DNA of 37,688 nucleotides from JAIRNF01 sp031550925 (GTDB lineage: Bacteria; Bacteroidota; Bacteroidia; Bacteroidales; UBA932): assembly GCA_031550925.1 (NCBI GenBank), contig JAVBOE010000103.1, positions 1-37,688 on the forward strand. The letters are read 5' to 3'. How positions within the stretch are numbered: the stretch's first letter is position 1; each line of letters starts with the position of its first letter. Position numbers and translations under genes: made by a program. The notes below the pieces were generated by a model, which saw nothing but the letters and a program-made list of their open reading frames with translations, had not been told where the DNA came from and made no database searches. Shown one piece after another: positions 23,799-33,594 of the stretch.

Positions 23799-24804
23799 AA
23801 TATTTCTCAACAAACAAGACATAAACGACGCTACAGCAAAATATCTCAAAATAATAGAACAAAGTATTCGTTTATTGAGTGATGACGTATGCTACATATA
23901 CTCCTCTAAAAATTTATCGAAAAATGACATAGCTATTACGATACATTCTAAACATTTTTTTGATTTATGGAAAAATAATCACAAACAGCGTACTATAAAT
24001 TGGTTTCAAGGAATTGCGCCTGAAGAGTTGAGGCTTATATTTGGTGGAGTAAAGGGACGAATATATTACCTACTTTGGTCTTTTTTCGAGCGTTTTGCTT
24101 TAAAAAGATCGTATGCAAATTTTTTTGTTTCCAATGAAATGCAAAGGCATTATAAAAGAAAATATGGATACTCTTCCGATAATTATTTAATAATGCCCTG
24201 CTTTAATCAAGATATCAGAGTTGAATCATTCAACTATAAAAATAAATACACAAATCCGTCATTTGTTTATGCAGGTAGCCTTTCAAAATGGCAATGTGTT
24301 GACGAAACACTTCTACTTTATAAAGCCATAGAAACAGAAAATTCTTATTCCAGCATAACTCTTTTAACTGCGGAGCAGGAGAAAGGTAATAGCTTACTTA
24401 AAAAATATGGCATAAAAAATGGAGTTGTAAAATATGTACCTTTAAACGAAATAAATGAAGAACTACAAAAATATAAGTATGGCTTTCTCATTAGAAATGA
24501 TATTAGCATAAATAGAGTAGCAACCCCCACAAAAATGAATACTTATCTTGCTAATGGGATTATTCCGGTCTATTCTAACGTAATTGTAGATTTTATAGAA
24601 AATATTGGAGAGAAAAAATACGCTATATGCTTAAAAAATAATGATGATTTTCATTACTTCTCAAATCAAATAAAAAAAATGGAACAGGAAGAAATTAATC
24701 CTAATTTAATATATTCTGAATATAAGCATATTTTTACCGAATATTTCTCAGAATCAAAATATATTACATTAATTTCCTCTTTCTTAAAAAAACTTGAAGG
24801 TTGA
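23788..24804 (+). CDS. Glycosyltransferase (GT-B fold, GT4-like)
   Basis: A 338-residue cytosolic glycosyltransferase. I chose ATG 23788 (MAYKIFLNKQD) over the in-frame TTG two codons earlier. The N-terminal half is divergent (IDNDAT-like start, TINWFQGIAPEE), while the C-terminal half shows SFVYAGSLSKWQCVDETLLL and the nucleotide-binding region with YGFLIRNDISINRVATPTKM and LANGIIPVYSNV. It overlaps the epimerase by 11 bases and the next gene by 4. Donor and acceptor sugars cannot be assigned. Confidence 0.8.
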   Translation: MAYKIFLNKQDINDATAKYLKIIEQSIRLLSDDVCYIYSSKNLSKNDIAITIHSKHFFDLWKNNHKQRTINWFQGIAPEELRLIFGGVKGRIYYLLWSFFERFALKRSYANFFVSNEMQRHYKRKYGYSSDNYLIMPCFNQDIRVESFNYKNKYTNPSFVYAGSLSKWQCVDETLLLYKAIETENSYSSITLLTAEQEKGNSLLKKYGIKNGVVKYVPLNEINEELQKYKYGFLIRNDISINRVATPTKMNTYLANGIIPVYSNVIVDFIENIGEKKYAICLKNNDDFHYFSNQIKKMEQEEINPNLIYSEYKHIFTEYFSESKYITLISSFLKKLEG

Positions 24805-26054
24805 GAAAGTTTCTTATAATCTTTATATATTATATTGTATTTGAAGGATTCATTCTAAAATGGTTACCTTTTGATTTTTCGGTAGTTCAAACCATTCGAA
24901 ATATTGTTGACTTTACTCCGCTAGCTATTCTCATCCTAACATACAATTGGCGGATAAAATTTGATAAGAATAGCATATTATCACTAAATTTTCTATTAAT
25001 TCCCCTTCTCCTTTCCATACTTTGTATCATGACGACTATGCTCCATAAGGGAGCTGTATCTTCAGCATTTGCATACTGTGGAGCCATCATTCGCTATATT
25101 CCTTTAGCTTTAATAATCACAAAAACCAAAATAGATTCGGATGAGTTAAAAAAGACTTTACTATTTCATGTTAAAATAATTTTTTCATTACAAATAACTA
25201 TTGGCATCGTACAAATTATTGGGGGACAAAATATTATGACATTTTTTCTTCCAAAAACAGATAGCCATTCTTCCGCTCAAAATGCATTACTTGAAGGTGA
25301 TATTGCAGGCACTTTTTCAAATACTATAGATTATGCATTCCTTATTTTAACTTGCTATCTATTAATTTTATACAACACAAGACGTTCGAACAATGCTTAT
25401 GTATTACTACTATCTGTCTTCACACTATACATAGTATACGAAACGGGATCATTAGCAGCAATTATTGCTTTTCTAATCATTTTTGCTATATTTCTTTGTA
25501 ATGGACACTCTTACAGATTCATTTATTTATCCATAGCAGTAATGGTCATAAGTATTATTCTTATGTATATTTATAATACAGAACTCTATTTATTCATTGA
25601 AAATAAAAAATTAAGTCGACTTGGAATGATTTCATCTACACTTCCAAACTTCCTTTTAAAGAGTAATATTTTTGATATTTTATTTGGAATTGGGACAGAT
25701 TTAGGTGTAATAAATAAAACCGTCCTCTCTCTTCCAAACCCACCACATATCTTTGTACACTATTATGCCCCACATACATTAGCTGATGTATATTGGGTTG
25801 CCGCAATTGTTGAAAATGGCATTATTGGATTTATATTACTATTAGGTATGTTGGCTAAAATTTACGTTTTATCAAAGTTAATACGACAAAAAGATTGGCA
25901 ATTATATATGATAATGATTTCGCTATTATGTGTCATTTTAATCCTAGGCTTCGTAAATCAGATCTTGTCTGTGAAACCTTTTACTCTATTTTTTTGGATA
26001 TTAGTTGGTATTCTAGATAAAGTATATGCTAAATCAAAAATAGTTTTTTCATGA
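24801..26054 (+). CDS. O-antigen polymerase-like membrane protein (Wzy/WaaL family)
   Basis: A 417-residue, very AT-rich gene encoding a membrane protein with about ten or more hydrophobic helices. TTG at 24801 overlaps the stop of the previous gene (TTGA). A large periplasmic-type loop lies near residues 285-330 (IGTDLGVINKTVLSLPNPPH then VHYYAPHTLADVYWV), then helices to the end. The pattern fits the O-antigen polymerase/ligase superfamily, and the position between glycosyltransferases fits polymerase. With the ligase-like gene at 29636 the cluster has two members of this superfamily; this one is the better polymerase candidate. Confidence 0.78.
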   Translation: MRKFLIIFIYYIVFEGFILKWLPFDFSVVQTIRNIVDFTPLAILILTYNWRIKFDKNSILSLNFLLIPLLLSILCIMTTMLHKGAVSSAFAYCGAIIRYIPLALIITKTKIDSDELKKTLLFHVKIIFSLQITIGIVQIIGGQNIMTFFLPKTDSHSSAQNALLEGDIAGTFSNTIDYAFLILTCYLLILYNTRRSNNAYVLLLSVFTLYIVYETGSLAAIIAFLIIFAIFLCNGHSYRFIYLSIAVMVISIILMYIYNTELYLFIENKKLSRLGMISSTLPNFLLKSNIFDILFGIGTDLGVINKTVLSLPNPPHIFVHYYAPHTLADVYWVAAIVENGIIGFILLLGMLAKIYVLSKLIRQKDWQLYMIMISLLCVILILGFVNQILSVKPFTLFFWILVGILDKVYAKSKIVFS

Positions 26055-27355
26055 AAAGATTGAATATACTTGTTTTTGCCCATGAACTTTCCCCTTACCA
26101 GGGTTCAGAATGTGCTGTTGGCTGGAACATTGTTACTCGTTTAGCCCAATACCATAATGTTACCGTTTTATACGCCGAAACCAACCAAATGCAAACCAGC
26201 TCTTACAAAGATGCTATTGATGATTATTGCAAAAAAAATGGAAGCATAAATGGTTTAGAACTAATACCTGTAAGCCAGCCTAAAATAACAAAACGTATTG
26301 CTTCTTTTAATAAACGGCTATCTCCCAAAAATACAAATATCAAAATACCATCTCTATACTATTGGGCCTACAAGCATTGGCAAAAAGAAGCATTCCGAGT
26401 CGCAAAATCACTAATAGAAAATAAGAAATATGATATAGTCCATCAGCTAACCGGTATTACTTTTAGGGAACCCGGTTATGGATGGAAGCTGAACACACCT
26501 TTTGTATGGGGGCCTTGTAGCGGTTTATCAGCACCTCCTTTCAGCTTTCTACTTCGAATGAACTTAAAAAGTATTGCATACAACTTATTTCGTCGTTTTT
26601 CAAACTTTGTACAGTTTTATTTCTCAAAAAGAGTTCGTCATGCAATGAAATCTGCGAGACAAATATACGCAGTGGCTGTTGAGGATATTAAAAAAATTAA
26701 AACTCGCAACAATAGCTGTGTAGGAATGTTAGATGTTGGTGCCTATCTACAAGATATGCCAGAAGAGCGTTTGCACGATTCAAATAAAATTCAAGTATTA
26801 TGGGTCGGACAATTATTATCCCAAAAAGCATTAGATATTCTACTTCATGTGATTAATCAAAGTCGAATAATTAAAGATCGAGTTCTGTTACACGTTGTTG
26901 GAGGTGGAAATAATGCTGCCGCCTACTATAAATTAGCAAACCAACTAGGTGTAAATTCGACCATACTTTGGACAGAGAAAGTACCTCATGATCAAATATT
27001 TCATATAATGCAAAAATCTGACTTTTTAGTGCATACGAGTATCATGGAAGCTACTTCAGCTGTATTGCTTGAGGCGTTATCTTGCGGTCTACCGGTAATT
27101 TGCCATGATGCTTATGGTATGGGAGTTGCCATAACAGATAAATGTGGAATGAAAATACCTTTGGTATCTCCTAAAAAAAGTATTGAAGGATTTAAAAGAG
27201 CCATTGAATATTTGATAGTCAACCCAGAGGAAATAAAGAAAAAAAGTGCCGGAGCACTAGATCGTTCAAAAGAACTCTCTTGGGATATAATGGTTGAAAC
27301 CATTGCTTCTAACTATTATAACATACTTGAAAGAAATGAGAATTCTACAAATTAA
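26051..27355 (+). CDS. Glycosyltransferase family 4-like
   Basis: A 434-residue retaining glycosyltransferase with the GT-B plan. The N-terminus has LVFAHELSPYQGSECAVGWN, a known family opening (SECxxGWN). VLWVGQLLSQKALDILLHVI starts the C-terminal domain. The EX7E nucleotide-sugar motif is EATSAVLLEALSCGLPVI. Its ATG overlaps the polymerase stop in an ATGA junction. Sugar specificity is unknown. Confidence 0.88.
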   Translation: MKRLNILVFAHELSPYQGSECAVGWNIVTRLAQYHNVTVLYAETNQMQTSSYKDAIDDYCKKNGSINGLELIPVSQPKITKRIASFNKRLSPKNTNIKIPSLYYWAYKHWQKEAFRVAKSLIENKKYDIVHQLTGITFREPGYGWKLNTPFVWGPCSGLSAPPFSFLLRMNLKSIAYNLFRRFSNFVQFYFSKRVRHAMKSARQIYAVAVEDIKKIKTRNNSCVGMLDVGAYLQDMPEERLHDSNKIQVLWVGQLLSQKALDILLHVINQSRIIKDRVLLHVVGGGNNAAAYYKLANQLGVNSTILWTEKVPHDQIFHIMQKSDFLVHTSIMEATSAVLLEALSCGLPVICHDAYGMGVAITDKCGMKIPLVSPKKSIEGFKRAIEYLIVNPEEIKKKSAGALDRSKELSWDIMVETIASNYYNILERNENSTN

Positions 27356-28589
27356 TAACTACCACTACCCAAGAGGTGGATCGGAAACCGTGTACTATAA
27401 TACAGGGCATCTTTTAGAAAGCCATGGCCATGAGGTTTTCTGCTTTAGCTCATATTCAAATTCTGATGAAAAATATTTATACCAAACTGATAGAACAAAA
27501 ACATGCTTAGTTCCTCGACCAGATTTCAAAAATAGCAAAGGAATTATATCTAAACTTTGTAATTTTAAGAACTTTCTCAGCTCTTGTACAAATGCTAAAA
27601 TACTAGAAGATTTCATCAAGGTAAATAGACCGGATGTTGCCCACTTGCATATTTTTTATGGTGTTCTCTCCAACTCTATTTTAAAGGTGCTAAAAAAATA
27701 TTCTATACCTACAGTAATGTCTGTTCACGAGTTTCATATGCTTTGCCCGGTATATACCTGTCTTGATAAAAAAATGAGTATATGTGAGAAATGCCATGGT
27801 AAAAACTTTTATCGTTGTATTTTAAAAAACTGCTCTACCGGTGGCTTTCTTAAAAGCGTAACCCTTGCATCTGAATGTTATCATCGAAATATGTTCATAA
27901 ATTACCTTAAGTATATTAACCATTTTATTATGGTAAGTAATTTTATCGAGAAAAAACACATTTTATTCAATCAAGAGTTTGCCAAGAAAAGCACTGTTAT
28001 ACATAATTTTGTAGATCAACAATCCCAACAACCTATCACAAAAGAAAAAAACATAGATTTCATCTATTTCGGACGGTTATCTGCAGAAAAAGGTTTATTT
28101 ACTTTGCTAAAAGCATTTGAAGAACGCCCTCAATACATGCTGCATATAGTAGGAGGAGGTCCTATCGAAGCATCTCTCAAAGAATATATAGCAACAAAAA
28201 AACTTACAAATGTAATCATGGAAGGATATAGGATAGGGCAAGATCTTATTAGTTCAATAGAGAGTTCTAAATGTGCTATTGTTCCGTCTGAATGGTATGA
28301 AAATAACCCGCTTTCTGTTATCGAAGCGTTAGGTATGGGAATACCGGTAATTGGTTCTGATATTGGAGGGATACCTGAATTAATTATTGACAAAAAAAAT
28401 GGATACATTTGCAGCCCCGGAGATCATACAAGTATTGTTTCCGCGCTAGACAAGCTGATGGGCTTAACCCCAGAATCATACCAAAAAATGTCTGTCGAAG
28501 CAACAAAGTTTGTACAAGACAATTTATCAAAACAGGTTCATTATACTAAGTTGATGAAAGTTTATGAAAGAGCACAAGCCAACTCTTAG
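27336..28589 (+). CDS. Glycosyltransferase family 4-like, second
   Basis: A 417-residue GT-B enzyme. ATG 27336 gives MRILQINNYHYPRGGSETVY, a typical start; the longer frame upstream is only overlap with the previous gene. A CxxC-rich insert (LCPVYTCLDKKMSICEKCHG, and C in FYRCILKNCSTGG) may hold a metal or be structural. The C-terminal half has FIYFGRLSAEKGLFTLLKAF and the EX7E segment EWYENNPLSVIEALGMGIPV. It overlaps neighbours by 20 and 26 bases. Confidence 0.88.
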   Translation: MRILQINNYHYPRGGSETVYYNTGHLLESHGHEVFCFSSYSNSDEKYLYQTDRTKTCLVPRPDFKNSKGIISKLCNFKNFLSSCTNAKILEDFIKVNRPDVAHLHIFYGVLSNSILKVLKKYSIPTVMSVHEFHMLCPVYTCLDKKMSICEKCHGKNFYRCILKNCSTGGFLKSVTLASECYHRNMFINYLKYINHFIMVSNFIEKKHILFNQEFAKKSTVIHNFVDQQSQQPITKEKNIDFIYFGRLSAEKGLFTLLKAFEERPQYMLHIVGGGPIEASLKEYIATKKLTNVIMEGYRIGQDLISSIESSKCAIVPSEWYENNPLSVIEALGMGIPVIGSDIGGIPELIIDKKNGYICSPGDHTSIVSALDKLMGLTPESYQKMSVEATKFVQDNLSKQVHYTKLMKVYERAQANS

Positions 28590-29652
28590 ACAAAACAAGA
28601 ATATCTCTGTATCAATAATCGGCACACAAGGAATTCCTGCACAATATGGTGGATTTGAAACCCTTGCTCAGCAACTAGTAGAAAACTTAAATGATAAAGT
28701 AAATTTTACTGTTTATTGCTCATCATCTGCTTATAAAGAGCATCCAAAGCTGTATAAAAACGCTCAGCTTAAATATATACCGCTTAAAGCAAATGGTTTA
28801 CAAAGCATTTTTTATGATATTATTTCTATTTTATGCTCGTTAAGAAAAAACAAATATCTATTAGTATTAGGGGTTTCTGGAGCATTGATATTTCCATTTA
28901 TAAAAGTTTTCTCATCAAAAAGACTAATTATTCACATCGATGGATTAGAGTGGAAACGTGCAAAATGGGGGCATTTTACCCGACAAATGCTAAAAATGTT
29001 TGAGCGAATAAGCATAAGGTTCGGAGATGTCATCATTTCTGATAACAAAGCCATTCAAGATTATGTAACATCTGAATATGGGAAGAAGAGTATTTTAATT
29101 GAATATGGAGGTAATCAAGCTGGTACAGGGATAAATTTCACAAACATGAATGACTATGCATTTACCGTATGTAGGATTGAGCCTGAAAATAATATTCATA
29201 TATTACTAAAAGCTTATTCATTAATGCCGAATAAAAGTCTGAAAGTTGTCGGAAACTGGAATGTGGGAGAATATGGAAAATCTTTAAGAAATGAGTATAA
29301 AAAATACTCCAATATAGAAATGCTTGACCCTATATATGATGTTGCAAAATTAAATTCTCTAAGAAAGTCTTGTAAAGTATATCTACATGGTCATTCTGCA
29401 GGAGGAACAAACCCTTCGCTCGTAGAAGCGATGTTTATAGGTCTTCCAATAATTGCGTTTGATGTTTCTTACAATAGAAATACAACAGAAAATAAAGCAT
29501 ACTATTTTTCTGATTATAAAGAATTAATACAACAACTACAAGGCATCTCAAATACAGATTACCAAGAGTGCTCTGATGCCATGAAGTGTATTGCAGAAAA
29601 AAGATATCGATGGGATATTATTGTTAATAAATACTATGGTTTATTCAATTAA
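28564..29652 (+). CDS. Glycosyltransferase with DUF1972-type N-terminus
   Basis: A 362-residue GT-B enzyme. VSIIGTQGIPAQYGGFETLA near residue 16 is the hallmark of the DUF1972 domain, often found in rhamnosyl- and related transferases. The C-terminal domain has FTVCRIEPENNIHILLKAYS and HGHSAGGTNPSLVEAMFIGL. Start ATG 28564 lies 26 bases inside the previous gene. Rhamnose genes (rml) are not in the window, so the donor is uncertain. Confidence 0.88.
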   Translation: MKEHKPTLRQNKNISVSIIGTQGIPAQYGGFETLAQQLVENLNDKVNFTVYCSSSAYKEHPKLYKNAQLKYIPLKANGLQSIFYDIISILCSLRKNKYLLVLGVSGALIFPFIKVFSSKRLIIHIDGLEWKRAKWGHFTRQMLKMFERISIRFGDVIISDNKAIQDYVTSEYGKKSILIEYGGNQAGTGINFTNMNDYAFTVCRIEPENNIHILLKAYSLMPNKSLKVVGNWNVGEYGKSLRNEYKKYSNIEMLDPIYDVAKLNSLRKSCKVYLHGHSAGGTNPSLVEAMFIGLPIIAFDVSYNRNTTENKAYYFSDYKELIQQLQGISNTDYQECSDAMKCIAEKRYRWDIIVNKYYGLFN

Positions 29653-31459
29653 TGCAAGAATATCTTGGATAATACTCCTTCTTTGTTCTTTATTAGGACT
29701 ATCCTCTTGTTCTTCAAAAAATGATATACAAAAAATTCATATTGTCGGGCTATTTTCCAAGTCTGATAATCTATCGTTGGTTTTATGGTCTGGTATTCAA
29801 GATCATTATTTAGAAACAACAACTTATACATACCCTATTGTTGCAGATACAACTTATCAGCAATTAACATTAGCTATACCTAAAAAAGAATGGAATGATT
29901 CATATCTAATCACATTTTATCTAAAAAACACAAATAAGAATGACACTGTTTTAATAGAAAGTATTGAAGTTGATGGATTTACAAGGATTGATGCTAGAAA
30001 AATGTCCCGCATGATTAGAGATACTCAATCCATTGAGAATGTTTCTATAAAAAAAATTAATGAAAAAAAGGTATTATTTATCCAGCCTAAACCCGGACAT
30101 GTTTGGACATTTCCAATAAATAGCTACGAGGTATATAAAATAAAACCTATTGGTATCCATTTAGTATTTCGTATTGCTTTTTGTTGTATAGTTCTATTGT
30201 TCCTTTTTTTTCTTACAAAAAATATCACACAAAATCGTTGGACTACCATTAGCCTTTGCCTTTTTATGTCATGTTTATTTTTAAAAATATCCTGGGCTAA
30301 TTGGACTTTAGGAGTTGTGGGAGTTGTTTCTTTTATCACATTTTTTAATGACAAAAATCAAAAAATTCATTGGTGTTACTCATATTATATTTTACTAGCC
30401 ATATGCATTATATTTTATTGCGGCCTATTATATTCACCTATCATCCCATCAGGCAAGTTTAATAATTGGCTAGAAGGAGCACCGCTAATTATTTTTCCTT
30501 TTATTTTTTCTTTTATAAAACCCTTCAAAAGGAATATAAATACAATACTATCTTTTTTTATAAAAGTAGTAAACCTATTTTGCCTCTTCAATATCATATC
30601 GTATGTTCTCCTTATAAATAATTACAATAACTTAGAAACGGTATTAGAAAATGGGAAGTTCTTCACAAAGTTTTTATTCTTGTGGCCTTCATTTACTCAT
30701 CCATCCTTTGTTTCTATCATCATTTGTATTGCTATTCCTATTGCCATGTATCTCAAAAAAGAGAATAAAATAAGCTGGATTGAACTGCTTCTTGTTATTG
30801 TTCTTACCTCTACCATAATAATGCTATCCGGTGCCCGTATTGGATTAATAATAGTTCCCATACTCTTAGTCTTAGGTTCTCTATACTATGCAAAAGTATC
30901 GTCATATATTAAATATGGTATCGCTATATGTATTAGCATCATAGCATTAATAATGATCTCTTCTATTTCTTATAACGAAAAGTTCAGCGACCCTATCCGC
31001 CAAGACCAAAGAAAAACTGCCATTGTAACCATAAAAGAAAAACCACTATTTGGCTGGGGAACAGACAGCATGGAAACTCTATTACGTGATGGAGTTATTG
31101 CACAAAAGGCAGGATTAGAAAAGCCTGTAGGAGAATTCAACCACTTTCACAATCAATACTTGAATATGCTCGTGCAATTTGGTTTTATTGGTGCTATACC
31201 ATTTTTTGCTCTTTTCATATATTTGATATATCTAGCAATAAAGCGAAAAGATTTCTTACTAATGGCGTACCTTGCCATCTATATTCCTTTTATGTATGTC
31301 GAATCGCCCTTTGCCACTGCGAAAGGAATACAGCCCATGATATTTTGGCTATGCTTTTTACTAAGCACTCAGAAAATACGGTTAGGAGGAGAGCTGTTAC
31401 CACCTTCTGATAATAGCGAATTAAGTAAAAGCAATACTTTAAGCTCCAAAGAAAGCTAG
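29636..31459 (+). CDS. O-antigen ligase-like protein with N-terminal lipobox and periplasmic domain
   Basis: A 607-residue membrane protein. ATG 29636 gives MVYSINARISWIILLLCSLL and then GLSSC, a good lipobox with Cys25 as a possible acylated residue. Residues about 26-165 form a polar, beta-rich domain with no membrane helix. Helices begin near 170 (FRIAFCCIVLLFLFFL) and continue to the end. The Wzy_C/O-antigen ligase segment is near 460-540: IKEKPLFGWGTDSMETLL and FNHFHNQYLNML, with His503 and His505 in the position of the conserved ligase histidine. Known WaaL-like ligases attach glycan from the lipid carrier to an acceptor. The extra N-terminal domain is unusual. It overlaps the previous gene by 17 bases and converges on the WecA-like gene. 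Confidence 0.8.
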   Translation: MVYSINARISWIILLLCSLLGLSSCSSKNDIQKIHIVGLFSKSDNLSLVLWSGIQDHYLETTTYTYPIVADTTYQQLTLAIPKKEWNDSYLITFYLKNTNKNDTVLIESIEVDGFTRIDARKMSRMIRDTQSIENVSIKKINEKKVLFIQPKPGHVWTFPINSYEVYKIKPIGIHLVFRIAFCCIVLLFLFFLTKNITQNRWTTISLCLFMSCLFLKISWANWTLGVVGVVSFITFFNDKNQKIHWCYSYYILLAICIIFYCGLLYSPIIPSGKFNNWLEGAPLIIFPFIFSFIKPFKRNINTILSFFIKVVNLFCLFNIISYVLLINNYNNLETVLENGKFFTKFLFLWPSFTHPSFVSIIICIAIPIAMYLKKENKISWIELLLVIVLTSTIIMLSGARIGLIIVPILLVLGSLYYAKVSSYIKYGIAICISIIALIMISSISYNEKFSDPIRQDQRKTAIVTIKEKPLFGWGTDSMETLLRDGVIAQKAGLEKPVGEFNHFHNQYLNMLVQFGFIGAIPFFALFIYLIYLAIKRKDFLLMAYLAIYIPFMYVESPFATAKGIQPMIFWLCFLLSTQKIRLGGELLPPSDNSELSKSNTLSSKES

Positions 31460-32529
31460 CTATTTTCCTTTCTTTTTTTCTTATAGTTGTTTAAAACGCC
31501 TCTTCTGAGGTAAATGCTTAAGACAAAGCAAAAGATTGCCAAGAATGGTATAAGTATATTATCATCAAAAATTCGAGACAAAAATAAGACTAGAATAATA
31601 ATAGCAGCAAAAATTCCTGTAATTATTAGAGTTACTTTTTCATGGCTATAGCCCAATCTCAAAAGATAGTGATGGATGTGCTGCTTATCCGCTACAAAAG
31701 GAGATTTTCCCTGCCTTACCCGTAAGATAAATACTCTCAATGTATCAAAAAGAGGAAATAGCACTACTGTTATTGCCATTGCAAGTGGGGCTTTAAAACC
31801 ATATTCGGCAACATCTGGTGTTAGCATACCATTTGCTCTTATAAATGCAATAACACTAATTGAAAGCATAAATCCAAGTACTAACGAACCCGTATCGCCC
31901 ATAAAAATAGCGGCCTTATGCCAGTTATAGTATAAGAAACCAAGAATAGCGCCAACTAGTGCGCACATCATAATGGCATACTCGTAGTTATTTGTTAAGT
32001 AGAACCAGCAAGCAAAAAACGAGAAACCAACAATAGCAATAGAACCTGCTAAACCATCAACCCCATCAATTAAATTAAACGCATTAGTAATCACAATAAC
32101 TACAAAAATAGATAGTATTACACCTATCCATTGTGGAATTTCATAGATACCCAAGAAGCCATAAAAAGAATCTATGCGAATATCGGTAAGACCTACTACA
32201 ATAAAAGAGGCAAGAAGCTGAGCAAGTAACTTGTGCCAAGGTTTTAGAGGTGCTGTATCATCTCTAAAACCAGTAAGAAAAATGATAATAATAGCACTAA
32301 ATAGATATTTTCGGCTAAAAATATCGTTAACAGGAAGCCAGACCAACATAGCAAAAGCAAAAGCAAAAAAAATGACGGCTCCACCCATTGATGGTACCTG
32401 ACCTTTATGGATCTTACGTCTGCCTCCTTCATCTAAAAGATGTTGCTTATACAAAAGCTTAATCAGCAATGGCATCAAAAGAAAGCTGACAACAAGTGCC
32501 GAGCCAAAAGAATATAGTGCTAAGATCAT
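31456..32529 (-). CDS. Undecaprenyl-phosphate N-acetylhexosamine-1-phosphate transferase (WecA/MraY-like)
   Basis: A 357-residue polytopic inner-membrane enzyme that starts glycan building by joining GlcNAc-1-phosphate or a relative to undecaprenyl phosphate. Motifs: KIHKGQVPSMGGAVIF, GFRDDTAPLKPWHKLLAQLL, NAFNLIDGVDGLAGS with the DDxx/DxxD-type acidic residues, AIFMGDTGSLVLGFML, and HIHHYLLRLGYS. It is on the opposite strand and its stop overlaps the ligase stop by 4 bases. MraY proper is normally inside the mur cluster, so this is more likely the priming transferase for the glycan. A TACATTTG element (minus strand, 32585-32592) is upstream. Confidence 0.92.
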   Translation of the reverse strand: MILALYSFGSALVVSFLLMPLLIKLLYKQHLLDEGGRRKIHKGQVPSMGGAVIFFAFAFAMLVWLPVNDIFSRKYLFSAIIIIFLTGFRDDTAPLKPWHKLLAQLLASFIVVGLTDIRIDSFYGFLGIYEIPQWIGVILSIFVVIVITNAFNLIDGVDGLAGSIAIVGFSFFACWFYLTNNYEYAIMMCALVGAILGFLYYNWHKAAIFMGDTGSLVLGFMLSISVIAFIRANGMLTPDVAEYGFKAPLAMAITVVLFPLFDTLRVFILRVRQGKSPFVADKQHIHHYLLRLGYSHEKVTLIITGIFAAIIILVLFLSRIFDDNILIPFLAIFCFVLSIYLRRGVLNNYKKKRKENS

Positions 32530-32584
32530 GACTTTACAAAGTAAAAGAACCGTAAGCTAAACAGGTTCTATATATTACATTTTG

Positions 32585-32592
32585 CAAATGTA
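32585..32592 (-). promoter_or_regulatory. Putative -7 element for the WecA-like gene
   Basis: On the minus strand TACATTTG matches TAnnTTTG, 56 bases before the ATG. A TTG lies upstream at 16 rather than 19 bp. Confidence 0.5.
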
Positions 32593-32625
32593 CTAAATAA
32601 ACACGCTACAAAATATTATAATTTT

Positions 32626-33558
32626 TTATTTATTTAACATAAGTTCTAGCCGCCTAAACCATACAATAAGGGCAGAAGCAACCCAGCGGGAGAATAACAT
32701 CCAAAGCACCATAGCCCCCACAGAGGCAAAAAGGACTATATCCTCCAGATTACTGTGCGAAATGCCTATATGGTGATTTAAAAGATCAACATCCTCATGG
32801 CTAATTGCTCCCCTTTCACATTCCTCAATCATTACTGCCGAACCATACGCCAACCCCAGTATATTGGCAACTATCCACAAAAACGAGGTTTTAGCGGGCA
32901 GTCCAAATACTTTCATAATCGGCCGTAGCATTTTAGATAGCCAACGAATGGCACCAAACTCTGCAAGCACACGCTGTAGAATTGATAGCGAAATAATTAG
33001 CGTCATCATCTTAAGAATAAGCCAACCTGCGGTAACCAGCCAGTCTGTTAGTATCACACCTATCCCCATTTCGGCCTGAAAAGGTTTTTTTGCAGCAATC
33101 ATAGTTGTGTTTTCAGGCATAATGAAGTTTAGCGCAAAGCCCAGCGCAAAAGCAGAGATGGTGCGGATTAACGCCATTCGTACTAACGATGAGCCTGTTT
33201 TTTTCTGCACGGCTGTTTCTATAAACATATTATGCGCACATAGGCACATTACCGACAAAATGGTGATAGAACGAACGCTAAACTCAAGCGTTTCGACAAC
33301 CGCTATCGCTGAATAGATGTTCACAAAAAAACCTGAGATAAACACCAATGCCGCCTCGCCAGGCAACCCCATAAACTTAAAGGCTGGGGTAAGCGATTCT
33401 GACATCCACCCCACTACCCCAAAGTATTGGAGCAAGGTAACGGCAAAAGAAACTATCAGGGTAACTTTTACCATCCACCAGCCCGTTTTAAGGGCTGATG
33501 GCATGGCTTCTTTTATACATTTAAGTATTCGCGATTGAATACTTTGAGAATTCGTCAT
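32626..33558 (-). CDS. Nucleoside-recognition (GATE) domain membrane protein
   Basis: A 310-residue inner-membrane protein with two GATE-type repeats, each containing GLP-motif helices: AFKFMGLPGEAALVFISGFF in the first half and KVFGLPAKTSFLWIVANILG in the second. About eight hydrophobic helices. ATG 33558 (MTNSQSIQSRILKC) is chosen over the TTG six codons upstream. Related GATE proteins (SpmA/SpmB, YjiH) have poorly known roles; transport or gating is supposed. It begins 36 bases after the AlsT gene's stop, so the two are likely in one transcript. Confidence 0.82.
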   Translation of the reverse strand: MTNSQSIQSRILKCIKEAMPSALKTGWWMVKVTLIVSFAVTLLQYFGVVGWMSESLTPAFKFMGLPGEAALVFISGFFVNIYSAIAVVETLEFSVRSITILSVMCLCAHNMFIETAVQKKTGSSLVRMALIRTISAFALGFALNFIMPENTTMIAAKKPFQAEMGIGVILTDWLVTAGWLILKMMTLIISLSILQRVLAEFGAIRWLSKMLRPIMKVFGLPAKTSFLWIVANILGLAYGSAVMIEECERGAISHEDVDLLNHHIGISHSNLEDIVLFASVGAMVLWMLFSRWVASALIVWFRRLELMLNK

Positions 33559-33594
33559 GAAAGGTGTTTTTAACAAGGGACCTACCCCACCTTG

